From contig DLGW01000009.1 in assembly GCA_002482885.1 (NCBI GenBank), positions 70,007 through 134,006 of the forward strand: a DNA stretch of 64,000 nucleotides, read 5' to 3'. The position numbers and the translations under genes are program-made. Positions 35,001 to 43,903 of the stretch are shown here, piece after piece. The notes under the pieces were generated by a model. The model saw only the letters and a program-made list of their open reading frames with translations. It ran no database searches and was not told the origin of the DNA. Position 1 is the first letter of the stretch, and every line of letters starts with the position of its first letter. The DNA is from Flavobacteriaceae bacterium UBA7684. Lineage in GTDB: Bacteria > Bacteroidota > Bacteroidia > Flavobacteriales > Flavobacteriaceae.

Positions 35001-35363
35001 GCAGCGTGTAAAACCGAAGAAGAATTATTGAAATTTCAGGACAAATTAATCGACCGTTTTGGAGCTTTACCCAAACAAGCACAAGATTTAATGAATAGCG
35101 TACGCATTAAATGGAAAGCGGTTTTGTTGGGCATGGAGCGATTGATTATGAAACAAGGCAAAATGTCTGGATATTTTATTGCCGACCAACAATCGGATTT
35201 TTACCAAACCCAACATTTTCATCAGGTATTGCAGTTTGTGCAAAACCACGGTAATCTTTGCAAACTGAAAGAAAAAGAAACCAAAAACGGATTGCGATTA
35301 TTACTTACTTTTGAAAACGTAAAATCCATCCAAAAAGCATTAGATATTTTTAATCAGATATAA
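32007..35363 (+). CDS. mfd: Transcription-repair coupling factor
   Basis: A 1118-residue SF2 translocase that releases RNA polymerase stalled at DNA lesions and recruits UvrA. The N-terminal UvrB-homology module includes FLLLFANREEAAYVLNDLE and GGIIDVFSFSNDFPYRIEFFGDE. The RNA polymerase-interaction domain starts near YVTHIDHGIGKFGGL. The motor has Walker A GDVGFGKTEVA (about 587-597), the DEEQKFG box, and LTATPIPRTLQFSL, as in RecG-like translocases. The TRCF C-terminal domain follows. The ATG at 32007 is used since a TTG six codons upstream lies in the promoter. It is the last core gene before the accessory metal block. Confidence 0.96.
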   Translation: MNTSDIQALYLKSAKVGLLTECLFKPNQKVLLKGMNGSLISFVASAVFQKLNTPFLLLFANREEAAYVLNDLEVLLGEESVLFYPSSYKKPYQIEQTDNANVLLRAEVLNKISESKKPLIMVSYPEALFEKVVTRKELTKNTLKIGVGHKISIDFVNEVLFEYAFKRVDFVTEPGEFSVRGGIIDVFSFSNDFPYRIEFFGDEVDSIRTFNVTTQLSVSKQQEIVILPNLEHKSLTENRESFLDYIDSKTIIWAEQLDFAQQELDKLFGLAQQTYQKLDATVKRLQPEQLFINGKDFADRCEKFSVIETNSAGYFKNSMVVEFYSKPQPSFNKQFDLLLNDLKDNVTQGITNYLACANPQQANRFHDIFASLDEQEHQKSRSEYQTIVLPLFQGFIDEEHQIAVYTDHQIFERYHKYTLKNGYAAKQAVTLKELTALSIGDYVTHIDHGIGKFGGLQKIQVEGKTQEAIKLVYADNDIVYVSIHSLHKIAKYNGKDGAPPKIYKLGSGAWKALKQKTKTRVKNIAFNLIQLYAKRRLNKGFAFAPDSYLQLELESSFIYEDTPDQTKSTQEVKADMENERPMDRLVCGDVGFGKTEVAIRAAFKAVDNSKQVAVLVPTTILAYQHFRTFSERLKELPVSVGYLNRFRTAKQKAETLKELAEGKLDIIIGTHQLVNQSVKFKDLGLLIIDEEQKFGVNVKDKLKTISETVDTLTLTATPIPRTLQFSLMAARDLSVITTPPPNRYPIETQIVGFNEETIRDAVSFEIQRGGQVFFINNRIENITEVAGLIQRLVPHAKVGIGHGQMDGKKLEEVMLSFMNGEFDVLVATTIIESGLDVPNANTIFINNANAFGLSDLHQMRGRVGRSNKKAFCYFITPPMSTLTDEARKRLRALEQFSELGSGFNIAMKDLEIRGAGDLLGAEQSGFMNEIGFDTYQKIMQEAIEELKENEFKELYAAENDIESKVFVKDIQIDTDFELLFPDNYINNISERMSLYNELAACKTEEELLKFQDKLIDRFGALPKQAQDLMNSVRIKWKAVLLGMERLIMKQGKMSGYFIADQQSDFYQTQHFHQVLQFVQNHGNLCKLKEKETKNGLRLLLTFENVKSIQKALDIFNQI

Positions 35364-35464
35364 AGCTGAGCCTTAAAAAATTTAAATCTGTTATGCCTAC
35401 AATTTTATTAAATATTAAGATGCATTCTTGACAACTAAACAAACAAGTTTCTGAAAAATACTTT

Positions 35465-35472
35465 TATTTTTG
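35465..35472 (+). promoter_or_regulatory. -7 element upstream of the metal-efflux operon
   Basis: TATTTTTG matches TAnnTTTG. It ends only 4 bases before the GTG start at 35477, so the transcript would be nearly leaderless. The -33 position has no TTG. A second possibility is that the true promoter is further upstream. Confidence 0.4.
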
Positions 35473-35476
35473 CAAC

Positions 35477-35797
35477 GTGAAACTATTTACTCTCATCTTC
35501 AGTTTTTACCTTCTTGCTTTGGCGGTTATGCCATGTAGCGACAAGGAGGACTGTAAATATTCGAGTGTAGACCAATCAACTTTCGCTACGACAAACCATT
35601 CCGACCACGACAGCGATACAGAAAATTGCTCACCTTTTTGTATCTGTGCTTGTTGCGGACAATCAATAACCAATATTTTTTACCCAACTTCTTTATTCAA
35701 CCCGACACCTGTTGTAAAACAAAACATTCCTATTTACAATGTCTTGTTTGTTTCAGAGGTCTATTTGTCTATTTGGCAACCGCCAAAAATCTGTTAA
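35477..35797 (+). CDS. Small secreted Cys/His-rich protein (DUF6660-like)
   Basis: A 106-residue protein that starts with GTG. The N-terminal signal peptide (LFTLIFSFYLLALAVMPC) is followed by a Cys/His/Asp-rich segment: DKEDCKYSS, NHSDHDSDTENCSPFCICACCGQ (about 40-62). The layout matches the DUF6660 family, small Bacteroidetes proteins found before heavy-metal RND genes. The Cys and His clusters suggest periplasmic metal binding or sensing, but no biochemical evidence is known to me. It is the first gene of the metal-efflux operon. The Cys near 20 may be a lipobox (LAVMPC), so an outer-membrane lipoprotein is possible. Confidence 0.65.
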   Translation: MKLFTLIFSFYLLALAVMPCSDKEDCKYSSVDQSTFATTNHSDHDSDTENCSPFCICACCGQSITNIFYPTSLFNPTPVVKQNIPIYNVLFVSEVYLSIWQPPKIC

Positions 35798-35810
35798 TGA
35801 ATTTATGATA

Positions 35811-35826
35811 TTCTGCTAACGCAGAA
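35811..35826 (+). repeat. Hairpin 1 in the czcA leader
   Basis: TTCTGC (35811-35816) pairs with GCAGAA (35821-35826) around TAAC. It is the first of two similar stem-loops before the RND gene. Confidence 0.5.
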
Positions 35827-35840
35827 CAAAACAAAACTAT

Positions 35841-35862
35841 TTGTAGTGCTGACGCACCACAA
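35841..35862 (+). repeat. Hairpin 2 in the czcA leader
   Basis: TTGTAGTGC (35841-35849) pairs with GCACCACAA (35854-35862), one mismatch, around TGAC. No T tract follows, so it is not a terminator. It may stabilise the mRNA 3' to the first gene or act in regulation. Confidence 0.5.
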
Positions 35863-35897
35863 GTATTCTCGTATTCATTCATTAAACTGATTAAAAA

Positions 35898-38800
35898 ATG
35901 TTAGATAAAATAATTGCGTTCAGCATAAAAAATAAATTCATCATTGGATTGATGACCATGGCACTCATCATTTGGGGAGGATGGAGTGCCTCAAAACTAC
36001 CTATTGATGCCCTGCCCGACATCACAAACAACCAAGTACAAATTATTACGGTTTGCCCTACCCTTGCAGGGCAAGAAGTGGAACAATTGGTAACTTACCC
36101 CATTGAGCAAAGTGTAGCTAATCTTCCTGATTTGGAAGAATTACGGAGTATTTCCCGCTTTGGACTATCGGTAATTACAGTAGTCTTCGATGATAAAGTA
36201 GATATTTACTTTGCCCGACAACTTATTAATGAAAAATTAAAAGAGGCTCAGGAAAAAATTCCAAGAGGTGTTGGCACACCCGAATTGGCACCTGTAAGCA
36301 CAGGTTTGGGCGAGGTGTATCAATATATTATTCATCCTAAAAAAGGAAGTGAAGACAAATACAGTGCTATGGATCTGCGAACCATGCAAGACTGGATTGT
36401 TGCCCGACAACTTTACGGAACTAAAGGTATTGCGGAAGTAAACAGCTTTGGTGGACTACTCAAACAGTATGAAGTAGCTGTTAATCCTGACCGCTTGGTT
36501 GCAATGGGAGTAACCATTCCCGAAATTTTTACAGCATTAGAAAAAAACAACGAAAATACAGGCGGTGCTTACATTGACAAAAAACCAAATGCCTATTTTA
36601 TAAGAGGCATAGGATTAGTTAGCTCATTTGAAGACATTAAAAGCATTGTTGTAAAAAACAATCCAAATGGCATCCCTATCCTCATTAAGGATGTTGCCGA
36701 AGTGCATTTGGGTAGCGCTGTTCGTTATGGTGCAATGACCTATAACGGTGAAGCTGATGTTGTTGGAGGTGTGGTAATGATGTTGAAAGGTGCAAATAGT
36801 GCCGAAGTAGTAACGAGGGTAAAAAAGAAAATGCTGACCATTCAAAAATCATTACCTGATGATGTAATTATTGAACCCTATTTAGACCGAACGGATTTAG
36901 TAAACCGAGCCATTTCTACAGTTGAAAAAAACCTGATTGAAGGTGCTTTGATTGTGATTTTTGTGTTGGTTCTATTTCTTGGAAATTTCAGAGCAGGTCT
37001 AATAGTTGCTTCAGCCATTCCGCTATCCATGCTGTTTGCCTTGGGTATGATGAATATTTTTGGTGTAAGTGCCAACCTAATGAGTTTGGGAGCTATTGAT
37101 TTTGGTTTGATTGTGGACGGTGCAGTTATTATCGTAGAAGCAACGATGCACCACTTGGGATTAAGGAAAACAAAAGGAAAATTAACACAGGAAGAAATGG
37201 ACGATGAAGTCCTTGTGTCCGCTGCAAAAATTCGTAAGAGTGCATCCTTTGGTGAAATCATTATCCTAATTGTATATATCCCAATTCTTACTTTAGTAGG
37301 TATTGAAGGCAAAATGTTTGTTCCGATGGCTCAGACGGTGAGTTTTGCCATTTTCGGAGCATTGATTTTATCTTTTACTTATATACCTATGATGTGTGCC
37401 TTGTTTTTGTCTAAAAACATTTCACATAAAAAGAATATAAGCGACCGCATGATGGATTTTCTACATGGACTGTATGCCCCATTATTGGATAAAGCCATTC
37501 GTTTCAAAAAAATAGTGATTGGTGTAACCGTTGCAGTTTTTATTTTCTCCGTTTTTATTTTTTCACGAATGGGTGGAGAGTTTATCCCGACATTAACAGA
37601 AGGCGATTTTGCATTTCACTGCATATTACCACAAGGCACATCTTTATCGCAAAGCATAGAAACCTCTATGCAGGCATCAAGACTTATCAAAGAATTTGAC
37701 GAAGTAAAAATGGTAGTTGGTAAAACAGGGAGTGCCGAAGTTCCCACAGACCCCATGCCACCCGAAGCAACAGACATGATGATAATTCTGAAACAACCCA
37801 GCGAGTGGAAAAGAGATATTTCATACAACGAATTAGCAGAAGAAATGGAAGAAAAACTAAGCAGTATCCCGGGAGTATTTTTTGAAAAAAATCAACCCAT
37901 TCAAATGCGGTTCAACGAACTAATGACGGGTATTCGTCAGGATGTAGCCGTTAAAATATTCGGTGAGAATATGGACACCCTACTCGCTTATGCCAACAAA
38001 GTAAACACCGTCATTCAAAGTGTGGATGGAGCGACTGAACCAACAGTAGAAAGGGTAGCGGGCTTACCACAAATAATCATCAATTACAACCGTGCGCAAA
38101 TTGCGAATTACGGTTTAAACATTGAAGACATTAACCACATTGTAAGCACGGCATTTGCTGGTGGCGGAGCTGGTGTTGTTTATGAAAACGAGCGTAGATT
38201 TGACTTAGTGGTTCGGCTTGACAGCACACATCGTAACAACATTGACGATGTAAGTCATTTGTATATTCCAACCGCTAACGGCACTCAAATTCTGCTTTCT
38301 CAAGTTGCCGACATAAAAATGGAATTGGGTCCTGCACAAATAAGCAGAGAAGATGCAAAGCGAAGAATTGTTATCGGTTTCAATGTAAAAGACAGAGATG
38401 TAGCAAGTGTGGTAGAAGATATTCAAAAGCAACTCAACGAAAAAGTAAAATTGCCCGAAGGTTATTACTACACCTACGGAGGCACGTTTGAAAACCTACA
38501 AGCAGCGTCCAAGCGATTGATGATTGCCGTGCCAGTAGCATTGGCACTCATTTTTATGTTACTCTATTTTACTTTTACTTCTGTGAAACAAGCTACACTA
38601 ATTTTTACGGCTATTCCAATGGCTGCCATCGGTGGCATATTTGCCTTGTTGCTTCGAGATATGCCTTTTAGTATTTCAGCAGGTGTTGGGTTCATTGCAT
38701 TATTTGGTGTAGCTGTATTAAATGGAATAGTTTTAATTGGAACTTTCAACCAGTTAGAGAAAGACGGAATAACCGATATCATACAACGAATTAAAGAAGG

Positions 38801-40259
38801 AACTAAAATTCGTTTGCGACCCGTGTTAATGACCGCCACAGTTGCATCCTTAGGATTTTTACCAATGGCACTTTCTCATGGTGCAGGGGCAGAAGTTCAA
38901 AAACCTTTGGCAACCGTTGTAATCGGAGGATTGATTACCGCAACTTTCCTTACACTTTTTGTGTTGCCTTTGCTGTATGTTATATTTTCATCTAGAAGAA
39001 AAAGCAAAATCAATATTTCAACGGCAAGCATTTTAGTTTTTGCCTTGCTTTCTTTTAATGTTGCCAATGCACAATTACCAACAACAAAGGGCATTTCCGT
39101 TGATGATGCAATAACCACAGCATTGAAAAATAATTTGGGATTGCAATCGAAACAACTCAATGTGCAATCTTCCACTATCTTGAAAAAATCAGTGTTTGAA
39201 TTGCCTAAAACAAATGTCAATTTCCAGTTTGGGCAATACAACAGCATTAATCAGGACAAGGCATTTCAAGTTTCGCAAAGTATTCCTTTCCCTACTTATT
39301 ATACTGCAAAATCAGGCCTGTATAAAGCCGAATTGCAAAGTAGTGAATTGCAACAACAAGCCACTACCAACGAAATAAAAGCACAGGTACAATACTGGTT
39401 TTATCAGTTGCAATATTTGCAAACGACCAAAAAGCAATTGCAATCTTTAGACAGTTTGTATAACGATTTTGTGAGTGCTGCCACCTTACGATACAAAACA
39501 GGCGAAACCAATTTGTTGGAAAAAACCACAGCCGAAACCAAGCGAGGACAACTTTCTCTTTTGCTTAAACAAAACGAAACCGATTTCACCACGGCTTACA
39601 ATTCGCTGAAAACGCTAATGAATACAAGCGAAGATTTTGCAATTAATGATAGCGGAAATTTCCAACCGCTTGCAATTACAAGTTCATTCGACACTACACT
39701 TATTGCAAATAATCCATCGTTAAAGATGCTGTATCAACTAGCCGTAATTGCTCAGCAAAACAAAAAGGTTGAAACCGCATCCACTCTGCCCGATTTTAAT
39801 ATTGGCTATTTCAACCAGTCCCTAATCGGAGTGCAAAGCATCAACGGGACAGATGCTTTTTTTGGCGGAAGCAAACGCTTTCAGGGTTTTAATGTAGGAA
39901 TAAGCATTCCGCTTACATTCTTTAGTAATGCTTCAAAAGTTAAATCGCTTGACTATAAACAACAAGCATTGCAAAAAGAAGCCGACAATGGGAAGTTGAT
40001 TTTACAAAGCCAGTTGCAAAATGCTTTTCTGCAATACAGTCAAAATCTGTCGCAATACAATTATTACAAAACAACCGCTTTACCCAATGCTGAAACAATT
40101 ATCAGCACCGCAAAGATTGGTTTCAAAAGTGGCTACATCGGTTACATTGAATATTTGCAAGCCTTGCAAACCGCTACCGATGTGCAGTTGAGTTACCTGC
40201 AATCCATCAATCAACTCAGTCAATCCATTATCAACATCAATTTCTTAATCAATAAATAA
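35898..40259 (+). CDS. CzcA/CusA-type heavy-metal RND pump fused to an outer-membrane factor
   Basis: A 1453-residue fusion. Residues 1 to about 1040 are an HME-RND pump with 12 membrane helices. The central helix motif DFGLIVDGAVIIVE (about 402-415) has the DFG...DGA...VE pattern of divalent-cation pumps (Zn, Co, Cd, Ni), not the copper/silver type. At 1037-1058 a positively charged stretch, a hydrophobic core and ANAQ imitate a signal peptide; cleavage would fall after Ala1058. The remaining ~395 residues are a TolC/OEP-like outer-membrane factor (ISVDDAITTALKNN, AATLRYKTGETNLLEKTTAE, STAKIGFKSGYIGYIEYLQAL). Such fusions are known in Bacteroidetes. The adaptor gene follows 11 bp downstream. 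Confidence 0.92.
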   Translation: MLDKIIAFSIKNKFIIGLMTMALIIWGGWSASKLPIDALPDITNNQVQIITVCPTLAGQEVEQLVTYPIEQSVANLPDLEELRSISRFGLSVITVVFDDKVDIYFARQLINEKLKEAQEKIPRGVGTPELAPVSTGLGEVYQYIIHPKKGSEDKYSAMDLRTMQDWIVARQLYGTKGIAEVNSFGGLLKQYEVAVNPDRLVAMGVTIPEIFTALEKNNENTGGAYIDKKPNAYFIRGIGLVSSFEDIKSIVVKNNPNGIPILIKDVAEVHLGSAVRYGAMTYNGEADVVGGVVMMLKGANSAEVVTRVKKKMLTIQKSLPDDVIIEPYLDRTDLVNRAISTVEKNLIEGALIVIFVLVLFLGNFRAGLIVASAIPLSMLFALGMMNIFGVSANLMSLGAIDFGLIVDGAVIIVEATMHHLGLRKTKGKLTQEEMDDEVLVSAAKIRKSASFGEIIILIVYIPILTLVGIEGKMFVPMAQTVSFAIFGALILSFTYIPMMCALFLSKNISHKKNISDRMMDFLHGLYAPLLDKAIRFKKIVIGVTVAVFIFSVFIFSRMGGEFIPTLTEGDFAFHCILPQGTSLSQSIETSMQASRLIKEFDEVKMVVGKTGSAEVPTDPMPPEATDMMIILKQPSEWKRDISYNELAEEMEEKLSSIPGVFFEKNQPIQMRFNELMTGIRQDVAVKIFGENMDTLLAYANKVNTVIQSVDGATEPTVERVAGLPQIIINYNRAQIANYGLNIEDINHIVSTAFAGGGAGVVYENERRFDLVVRLDSTHRNNIDDVSHLYIPTANGTQILLSQVADIKMELGPAQISREDAKRRIVIGFNVKDRDVASVVEDIQKQLNEKVKLPEGYYYTYGGTFENLQAASKRLMIAVPVALALIFMLLYFTFTSVKQATLIFTAIPMAAIGGIFALLLRDMPFSISAGVGFIALFGVAVLNGIVLIGTFNQLEKDGITDIIQRIKEGTKIRLRPVLMTATVASLGFLPMALSHGAGAEVQKPLATVVIGGLITATFLTLFVLPLLYVIFSSRRKSKINISTASILVFALLSFNVANAQLPTTKGISVDDAITTALKNNLGLQSKQLNVQSSTILKKSVFELPKTNVNFQFGQYNSINQDKAFQVSQSIPFPTYYTAKSGLYKAELQSSELQQQATTNEIKAQVQYWFYQLQYLQTTKKQLQSLDSLYNDFVSAATLRYKTGETNLLEKTTAETKRGQLSLLLKQNETDFTTAYNSLKTLMNTSEDFAINDSGNFQPLAITSSFDTTLIANNPSLKMLYQLAVIAQQNKKVETASTLPDFNIGYFNQSLIGVQSINGTDAFFGGSKRFQGFNVGISIPLTFFSNASKVKSLDYKQQALQKEADNGKLILQSQLQNAFLQYSQNLSQYNYYKTTALPNAETIISTAKIGFKSGYIGYIEYLQALQTATDVQLSYLQSINQLSQSIININFLINK

Positions 40260-40270
40260 AATTTACAGAA

Positions 40271-41545
40271 ATGAAAAATATAATCTTCATAGCAGTCCTT
40301 GCAACATCATTAGTATTTGCATCCTGCAACAGCAATAAAACAGAAACTCTCGGAGAGGAAACCGAACATCATGATGAACACGAAAATGCAAACACGGCTA
40401 TACTTACAGCCGAGCAAATGAAATCCATCAAAATAGAGTTGGGTAGTATTGAGAAAAAACAACTCACTGCCTCGCTTAAAGCAAATGGATTACTTAAAGT
40501 GCCTAACAACAATAGGGCAAATGCAACTGCCTTAATGGGTGGTGTCATTCAAACCATATTAGTGCAAACGGGTAACACAGTTAGAAAAGGTCAAGTAATT
40601 GCAACTATTACCAATAATTCCTTCATCACCATGCAGGAAGAATTTTTAAGTATTTCCTCAAAAGCGGAATTGGCTCAATTGGAATTTGCCCGACAAAAAG
40701 AATTGCAACAAGGTAATGCAACGGCATTGAAAAATTTACAGTCATCCGAAGCAGAATTAAAATCGCTAAAGGCAAAAAGGTCAAGCCTTCAGAAACAGTT
40801 GGAGTTAATCGGCATTAATTCCGAAACCCTTACAAGCGAGAATATCCAATCGGTAATCAGTATTACAAGCCCTATAAGCGGAGCAATCAGTAATGTATTG
40901 GTAAACATCGGCAGTTATGTTGATGCCAACAACCCCATTGCCGAAATAGTGGACAACAGCCAACTACACTTGGATTTGTATGTGTATGAAAAAGATTTGC
41001 AGAAATTAAAAGTTGGGCAAACCATTCATTTCACCCTCACCAACAATCCGGGCAAAGAATATGATGCAGATGTTTACGCCATCAGCAACACCTTTGAGCA
41101 AAACACCAAAGCCATTGCAGTTCATGCCACAGTTAAAGGAAACAAACAAGGATTGATTGACGGAATGAGTATTACGGCATTGGTAAGTTTAGAAAACGCC
41201 ACCGTTGATGCAGTGCCAACCAATGCCATTGTAAACCACGAAGGGCAGGACTATATTTTTATTGTTACCGATGCTCATAGCGAAGAAGAACACCACGAAG
41301 AAAAAGAGGTTGCCGAACACAAGCACGATGAACACGGGCATGAACATGGCGAAAAAGGAGAACCCGAACATAAAGAAGAAGGAACAACGTTTGAAAAAAT
41401 ACCAGTCCGTAAAGGCACAACCGATGTAGGTTACAGCGAAATTACCTTGCTCAAAGAAATCCCTGCAAACAGTAAAGTAGTAGTAAACGGGGCATTCTTC
41501 ATTCTTGCCAAAATAAACAACAAAGGTGAAGCACATGAACATTAA
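40271..41545 (+). CDS. RND efflux periplasmic adaptor (CzcB/CusB-like), His-rich
   Basis: A 424-residue membrane-fusion lipoprotein (lipobox VFASC, Cys19) that links the RND pump to the outer-membrane factor. Family features are ATALMGGVIQTILVQTGNTVRKGQVIATI (lipoyl half), a coiled-coil hairpin (about 115-190), SPISGAISNVLVNIGSYVDANNPIAEI (second lipoyl half) and the beta-barrel LHLDLYVYEKDLQKLKVGQ. A His/Glu-rich insertion (about 338-378, EEHHEE, HKHDEHGHEHGEK) and a short HHDEH motif near the N-terminus probably bind metal ions and hand them to the pump. It is the third gene of the operon. Confidence 0.92.
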   Translation: MKNIIFIAVLATSLVFASCNSNKTETLGEETEHHDEHENANTAILTAEQMKSIKIELGSIEKKQLTASLKANGLLKVPNNNRANATALMGGVIQTILVQTGNTVRKGQVIATITNNSFITMQEEFLSISSKAELAQLEFARQKELQQGNATALKNLQSSEAELKSLKAKRSSLQKQLELIGINSETLTSENIQSVISITSPISGAISNVLVNIGSYVDANNPIAEIVDNSQLHLDLYVYEKDLQKLKVGQTIHFTLTNNPGKEYDADVYAISNTFEQNTKAIAVHATVKGNKQGLIDGMSITALVSLENATVDAVPTNAIVNHEGQDYIFIVTDAHSEEEHHEEKEVAEHKHDEHGHEHGEKGEPEHKEEGTTFEKIPVRKGTTDVGYSEITLLKEIPANSKVVVNGAFFILAKINNKGEAHEH

Positions 41546-41557
41546 AATTTGTAGAAC

Positions 41558-41941
41558 ATGAAATTCAACACTAAAATGCCCTTAGCATTAAAACCATTTT
41601 ACAATAAAGAACTCACAGATGCTGCAAATGCCTTTACCCAAGGGCATTTGAAGCAAAGTTGGCGACATTTAGAAAGAGCACACATTCTTGGTCAGCCTTA
41701 CCCATTTGAACATTCTTACGTTCATTGGAAAATGTTGCTCTTTGGCATTCACACCAAAAACTTAAAAGAAATCATAGGGCAAATTTCCCGACTTTTGGTG
41801 GGTGGAGTAAAATCATTTGTCGGTGAAATTCCTGTTGGCAATACAGGCGGTGCAAACGTGCCGCCACTACAACCAATGGAAATTCCCGAAGATTTATTAA
41901 ACATTATTAAAACAAATACAAAAGATGAAACTACCAATTAA
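41558..41941 (+). CDS. DUF3703 family protein
   Basis: A 127-residue protein matching DUF3703: LKPFYNKELTDAANAFTQGHLKQSWRHLERAHILGQPYPFEHSYVHWKMLLFG (about 10-63), with conserved His and Trp. The fold is unknown. It commonly sits beside metal-efflux genes in Bacteroidetes and proteobacteria; the C-terminal Gly/Pro-rich stretch GNTGGANVPPLQPM is seen here too. No signal peptide, so probably cytosolic. Its last 17 bp overlap the start of the P-type ATPase, which suggests coupled translation. Confidence 0.8.
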   Translation: MKFNTKMPLALKPFYNKELTDAANAFTQGHLKQSWRHLERAHILGQPYPFEHSYVHWKMLLFGIHTKNLKEIIGQISRLLVGGVKSFVGEIPVGNTGGANVPPLQPMEIPEDLLNIIKTNTKDETTN

Positions 41942-43829
41942 AGACAAAAAATTTCTCTTTCTTCTTTTCGCAATTACGATAGTTATTTCGTTAGAAGTTT
42001 TATCTATTATCGGTATTCATATACCCATGCCATATGCACCGTTTGTTTTCGCTGCATTCATTCTCGGAATTGGATATAGTGTGATATGGAACGGAGTAAA
42101 AGCAATCTTCAAACTCCAATTCAGCAATATCAATCTGCTTATGCTTATTGCCGTTATAGGTGCATTTTATCTGAAAGAATTTCCCGAAGCGGCAGTGCTT
42201 GTCGTGTTGTATGTGTTAGGTGAACGCTTGGAAGATATTGGCATAGAAAACAGCAAATCTGCATTAGATGAATTGGTAAGCAAAGCACCCAAAACCGCTT
42301 TTGTAAAAGCACAAAATGAAAATGTTCCAATTGATAAAATTGCAGTCGGAACTATCATTCAAGTAAAGCCTGGCGAAATGATACCGCTTGACGGCAAAAT
42401 TATTTCAGGTGAAACCGCAGTGGACGAAGCCGCAATCACAGGCGAACCAATCCCAAAAGACAAACACACAGGCGACAATCTTTTTGCAGGAACGCTAAAC
42501 AAAAATGGTTTCATAGAAATGGAAACCACCAAGCTTTCTGTTGACACCACTTTCTCAAAAATCGTTCGCCTCACGTTTGAAGCGGCAGCCAACAAAAGTG
42601 AAACACAAAAATTCATTCAACAGTTTGCAAAATACTACACCCCTGCAATGCTTTTGCTTTCTATTCTGCTCTTTGTTGTTCCTGTTTTTGTATTGGGCAA
42701 AGATTTCAACCACTGGTTACAACAAGCCATTACACTTTTGGTTATTGCCTGTCCGTGTGCTTTGGTTATCTCTACTCCCGTTGCCATTTATGCAGCCATT
42801 GGCAACGCATCAGCTAAAGGAGCATTGGTAAAAGGTGGAAAATACATTGAAGCATTGGCATCAATAAAAGCCATTGCCTTAGACAAAACACGCACCATCA
42901 CTTTCGGAAATCCGATTGTAAGCGATGTAGTTCCGCTAAACGGAACAAGCCGCGAAGAACTTCTCGCTTGCACAGCCGGAGCAGAAATTTTCAGTGAACA
43001 TCCATTAGCACAAGCTATTGTTGATGCAAGCCGCAAAGAAGGATTTGAACCCCACAAAACCGAAGCATTCAAAAGCATCATGGGCAAAGGGGCAACAGCA
43101 AAATGTTTAGTGTGTGAGGATGAAACAATTTATGTAGGCAAATTAGATTTCATCAAAGAACATCAGCCCACCGACAGCGAAACCGAAAAAATTGTAGAGC
43201 AGTTTTCATCGCAGGGCAAAACAAGCGTAGTAGTGAGTTTCGGAAACGGAGTAGCAGGGGTTTTAGCACTCATGGACGAAATAAAACCCGACAGTGCCGA
43301 AGCATTAAAAGAAATTGAAGCCATGAACATAGAACCTATTATGCTTACAGGCGACCACGAAAACGCAGCACAATTTGTTGCACAGCAAGTCGGCATCAAA
43401 AAAATATTCGGCAACCTTTTACCCGAAAACAAAGCCGAAAAAATCAAAGAACTTTTACAGCAGTATAAATTTGTGGCAATGGTAGGTGATGGAATTAACG
43501 ATGCACCAGCTTTAGCACAATCCACCGTTGGAATTGCAATGGGAGCAGCAGGCAGCGACACCGCTATTGAAACCGCAAACATTGCATTGATGAACGACAA
43601 ACTTTCACTCATTCCGTTTCTCATTCGCCTCTCAAAAAAAACATTACGCAGAATAAAATTCAATACCATTGGAGCAATAGCAGTAAAAATTATTTTTATC
43701 ACATTGGCTTTCTTGGGTTACGGCAATTTAGTTTTTGCTATTGCCGCAGACGTGGGAGTGACATTAATCGTAATTTTGACAAGTCTGAATTTGATGAAGT
43801 TTGAAAATGTAAAAGTAAGCGGACAATGA
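41925..43829 (+). CDS. P1B-type heavy-metal ATPase with altered catalytic motif
   Basis: A 634-residue metal-exporting P-type ATPase of the Zn/Cd/Pb (P1B-2) group. The metal-site motif is CPCAL in helix 6, the actuator loop is AAITGEP, the nucleotide-binding HP motif is SEHPLAQ, the hinge is GDGINDAPAL, and helix 8 has IAADVGVTLIV with the Asp-Gly pair of this group. There is no N-terminal HMA domain or His-rich tail. The phosphorylation motif, near-invariant as DKTGT, reads DKTRT here: Asp320 is kept but Gly323 is Arg (codon CGC, 42891-42893). The change may weaken or abolish activity, or be a sequence error. It is the last gene of the efflux operon. Confidence 0.9.
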   Translation: MKLPIKDKKFLFLLFAITIVISLEVLSIIGIHIPMPYAPFVFAAFILGIGYSVIWNGVKAIFKLQFSNINLLMLIAVIGAFYLKEFPEAAVLVVLYVLGERLEDIGIENSKSALDELVSKAPKTAFVKAQNENVPIDKIAVGTIIQVKPGEMIPLDGKIISGETAVDEAAITGEPIPKDKHTGDNLFAGTLNKNGFIEMETTKLSVDTTFSKIVRLTFEAAANKSETQKFIQQFAKYYTPAMLLLSILLFVVPVFVLGKDFNHWLQQAITLLVIACPCALVISTPVAIYAAIGNASAKGALVKGGKYIEALASIKAIALDKTRTITFGNPIVSDVVPLNGTSREELLACTAGAEIFSEHPLAQAIVDASRKEGFEPHKTEAFKSIMGKGATAKCLVCEDETIYVGKLDFIKEHQPTDSETEKIVEQFSSQGKTSVVVSFGNGVAGVLALMDEIKPDSAEALKEIEAMNIEPIMLTGDHENAAQFVAQQVGIKKIFGNLLPENKAEKIKELLQQYKFVAMVGDGINDAPALAQSTVGIAMGAAGSDTAIETANIALMNDKLSLIPFLIRLSKKTLRRIKFNTIGAIAVKIIFITLAFLGYGNLVFAIAADVGVTLIVILTSLNLMKFENVKVSGQ

Positions 43830-43903
43830 AATCAATAATTGCAATGACACAGCTAATAAATCCAATACATTTCCATATCATACATAACTATTAACTTTAA
43901 AAG

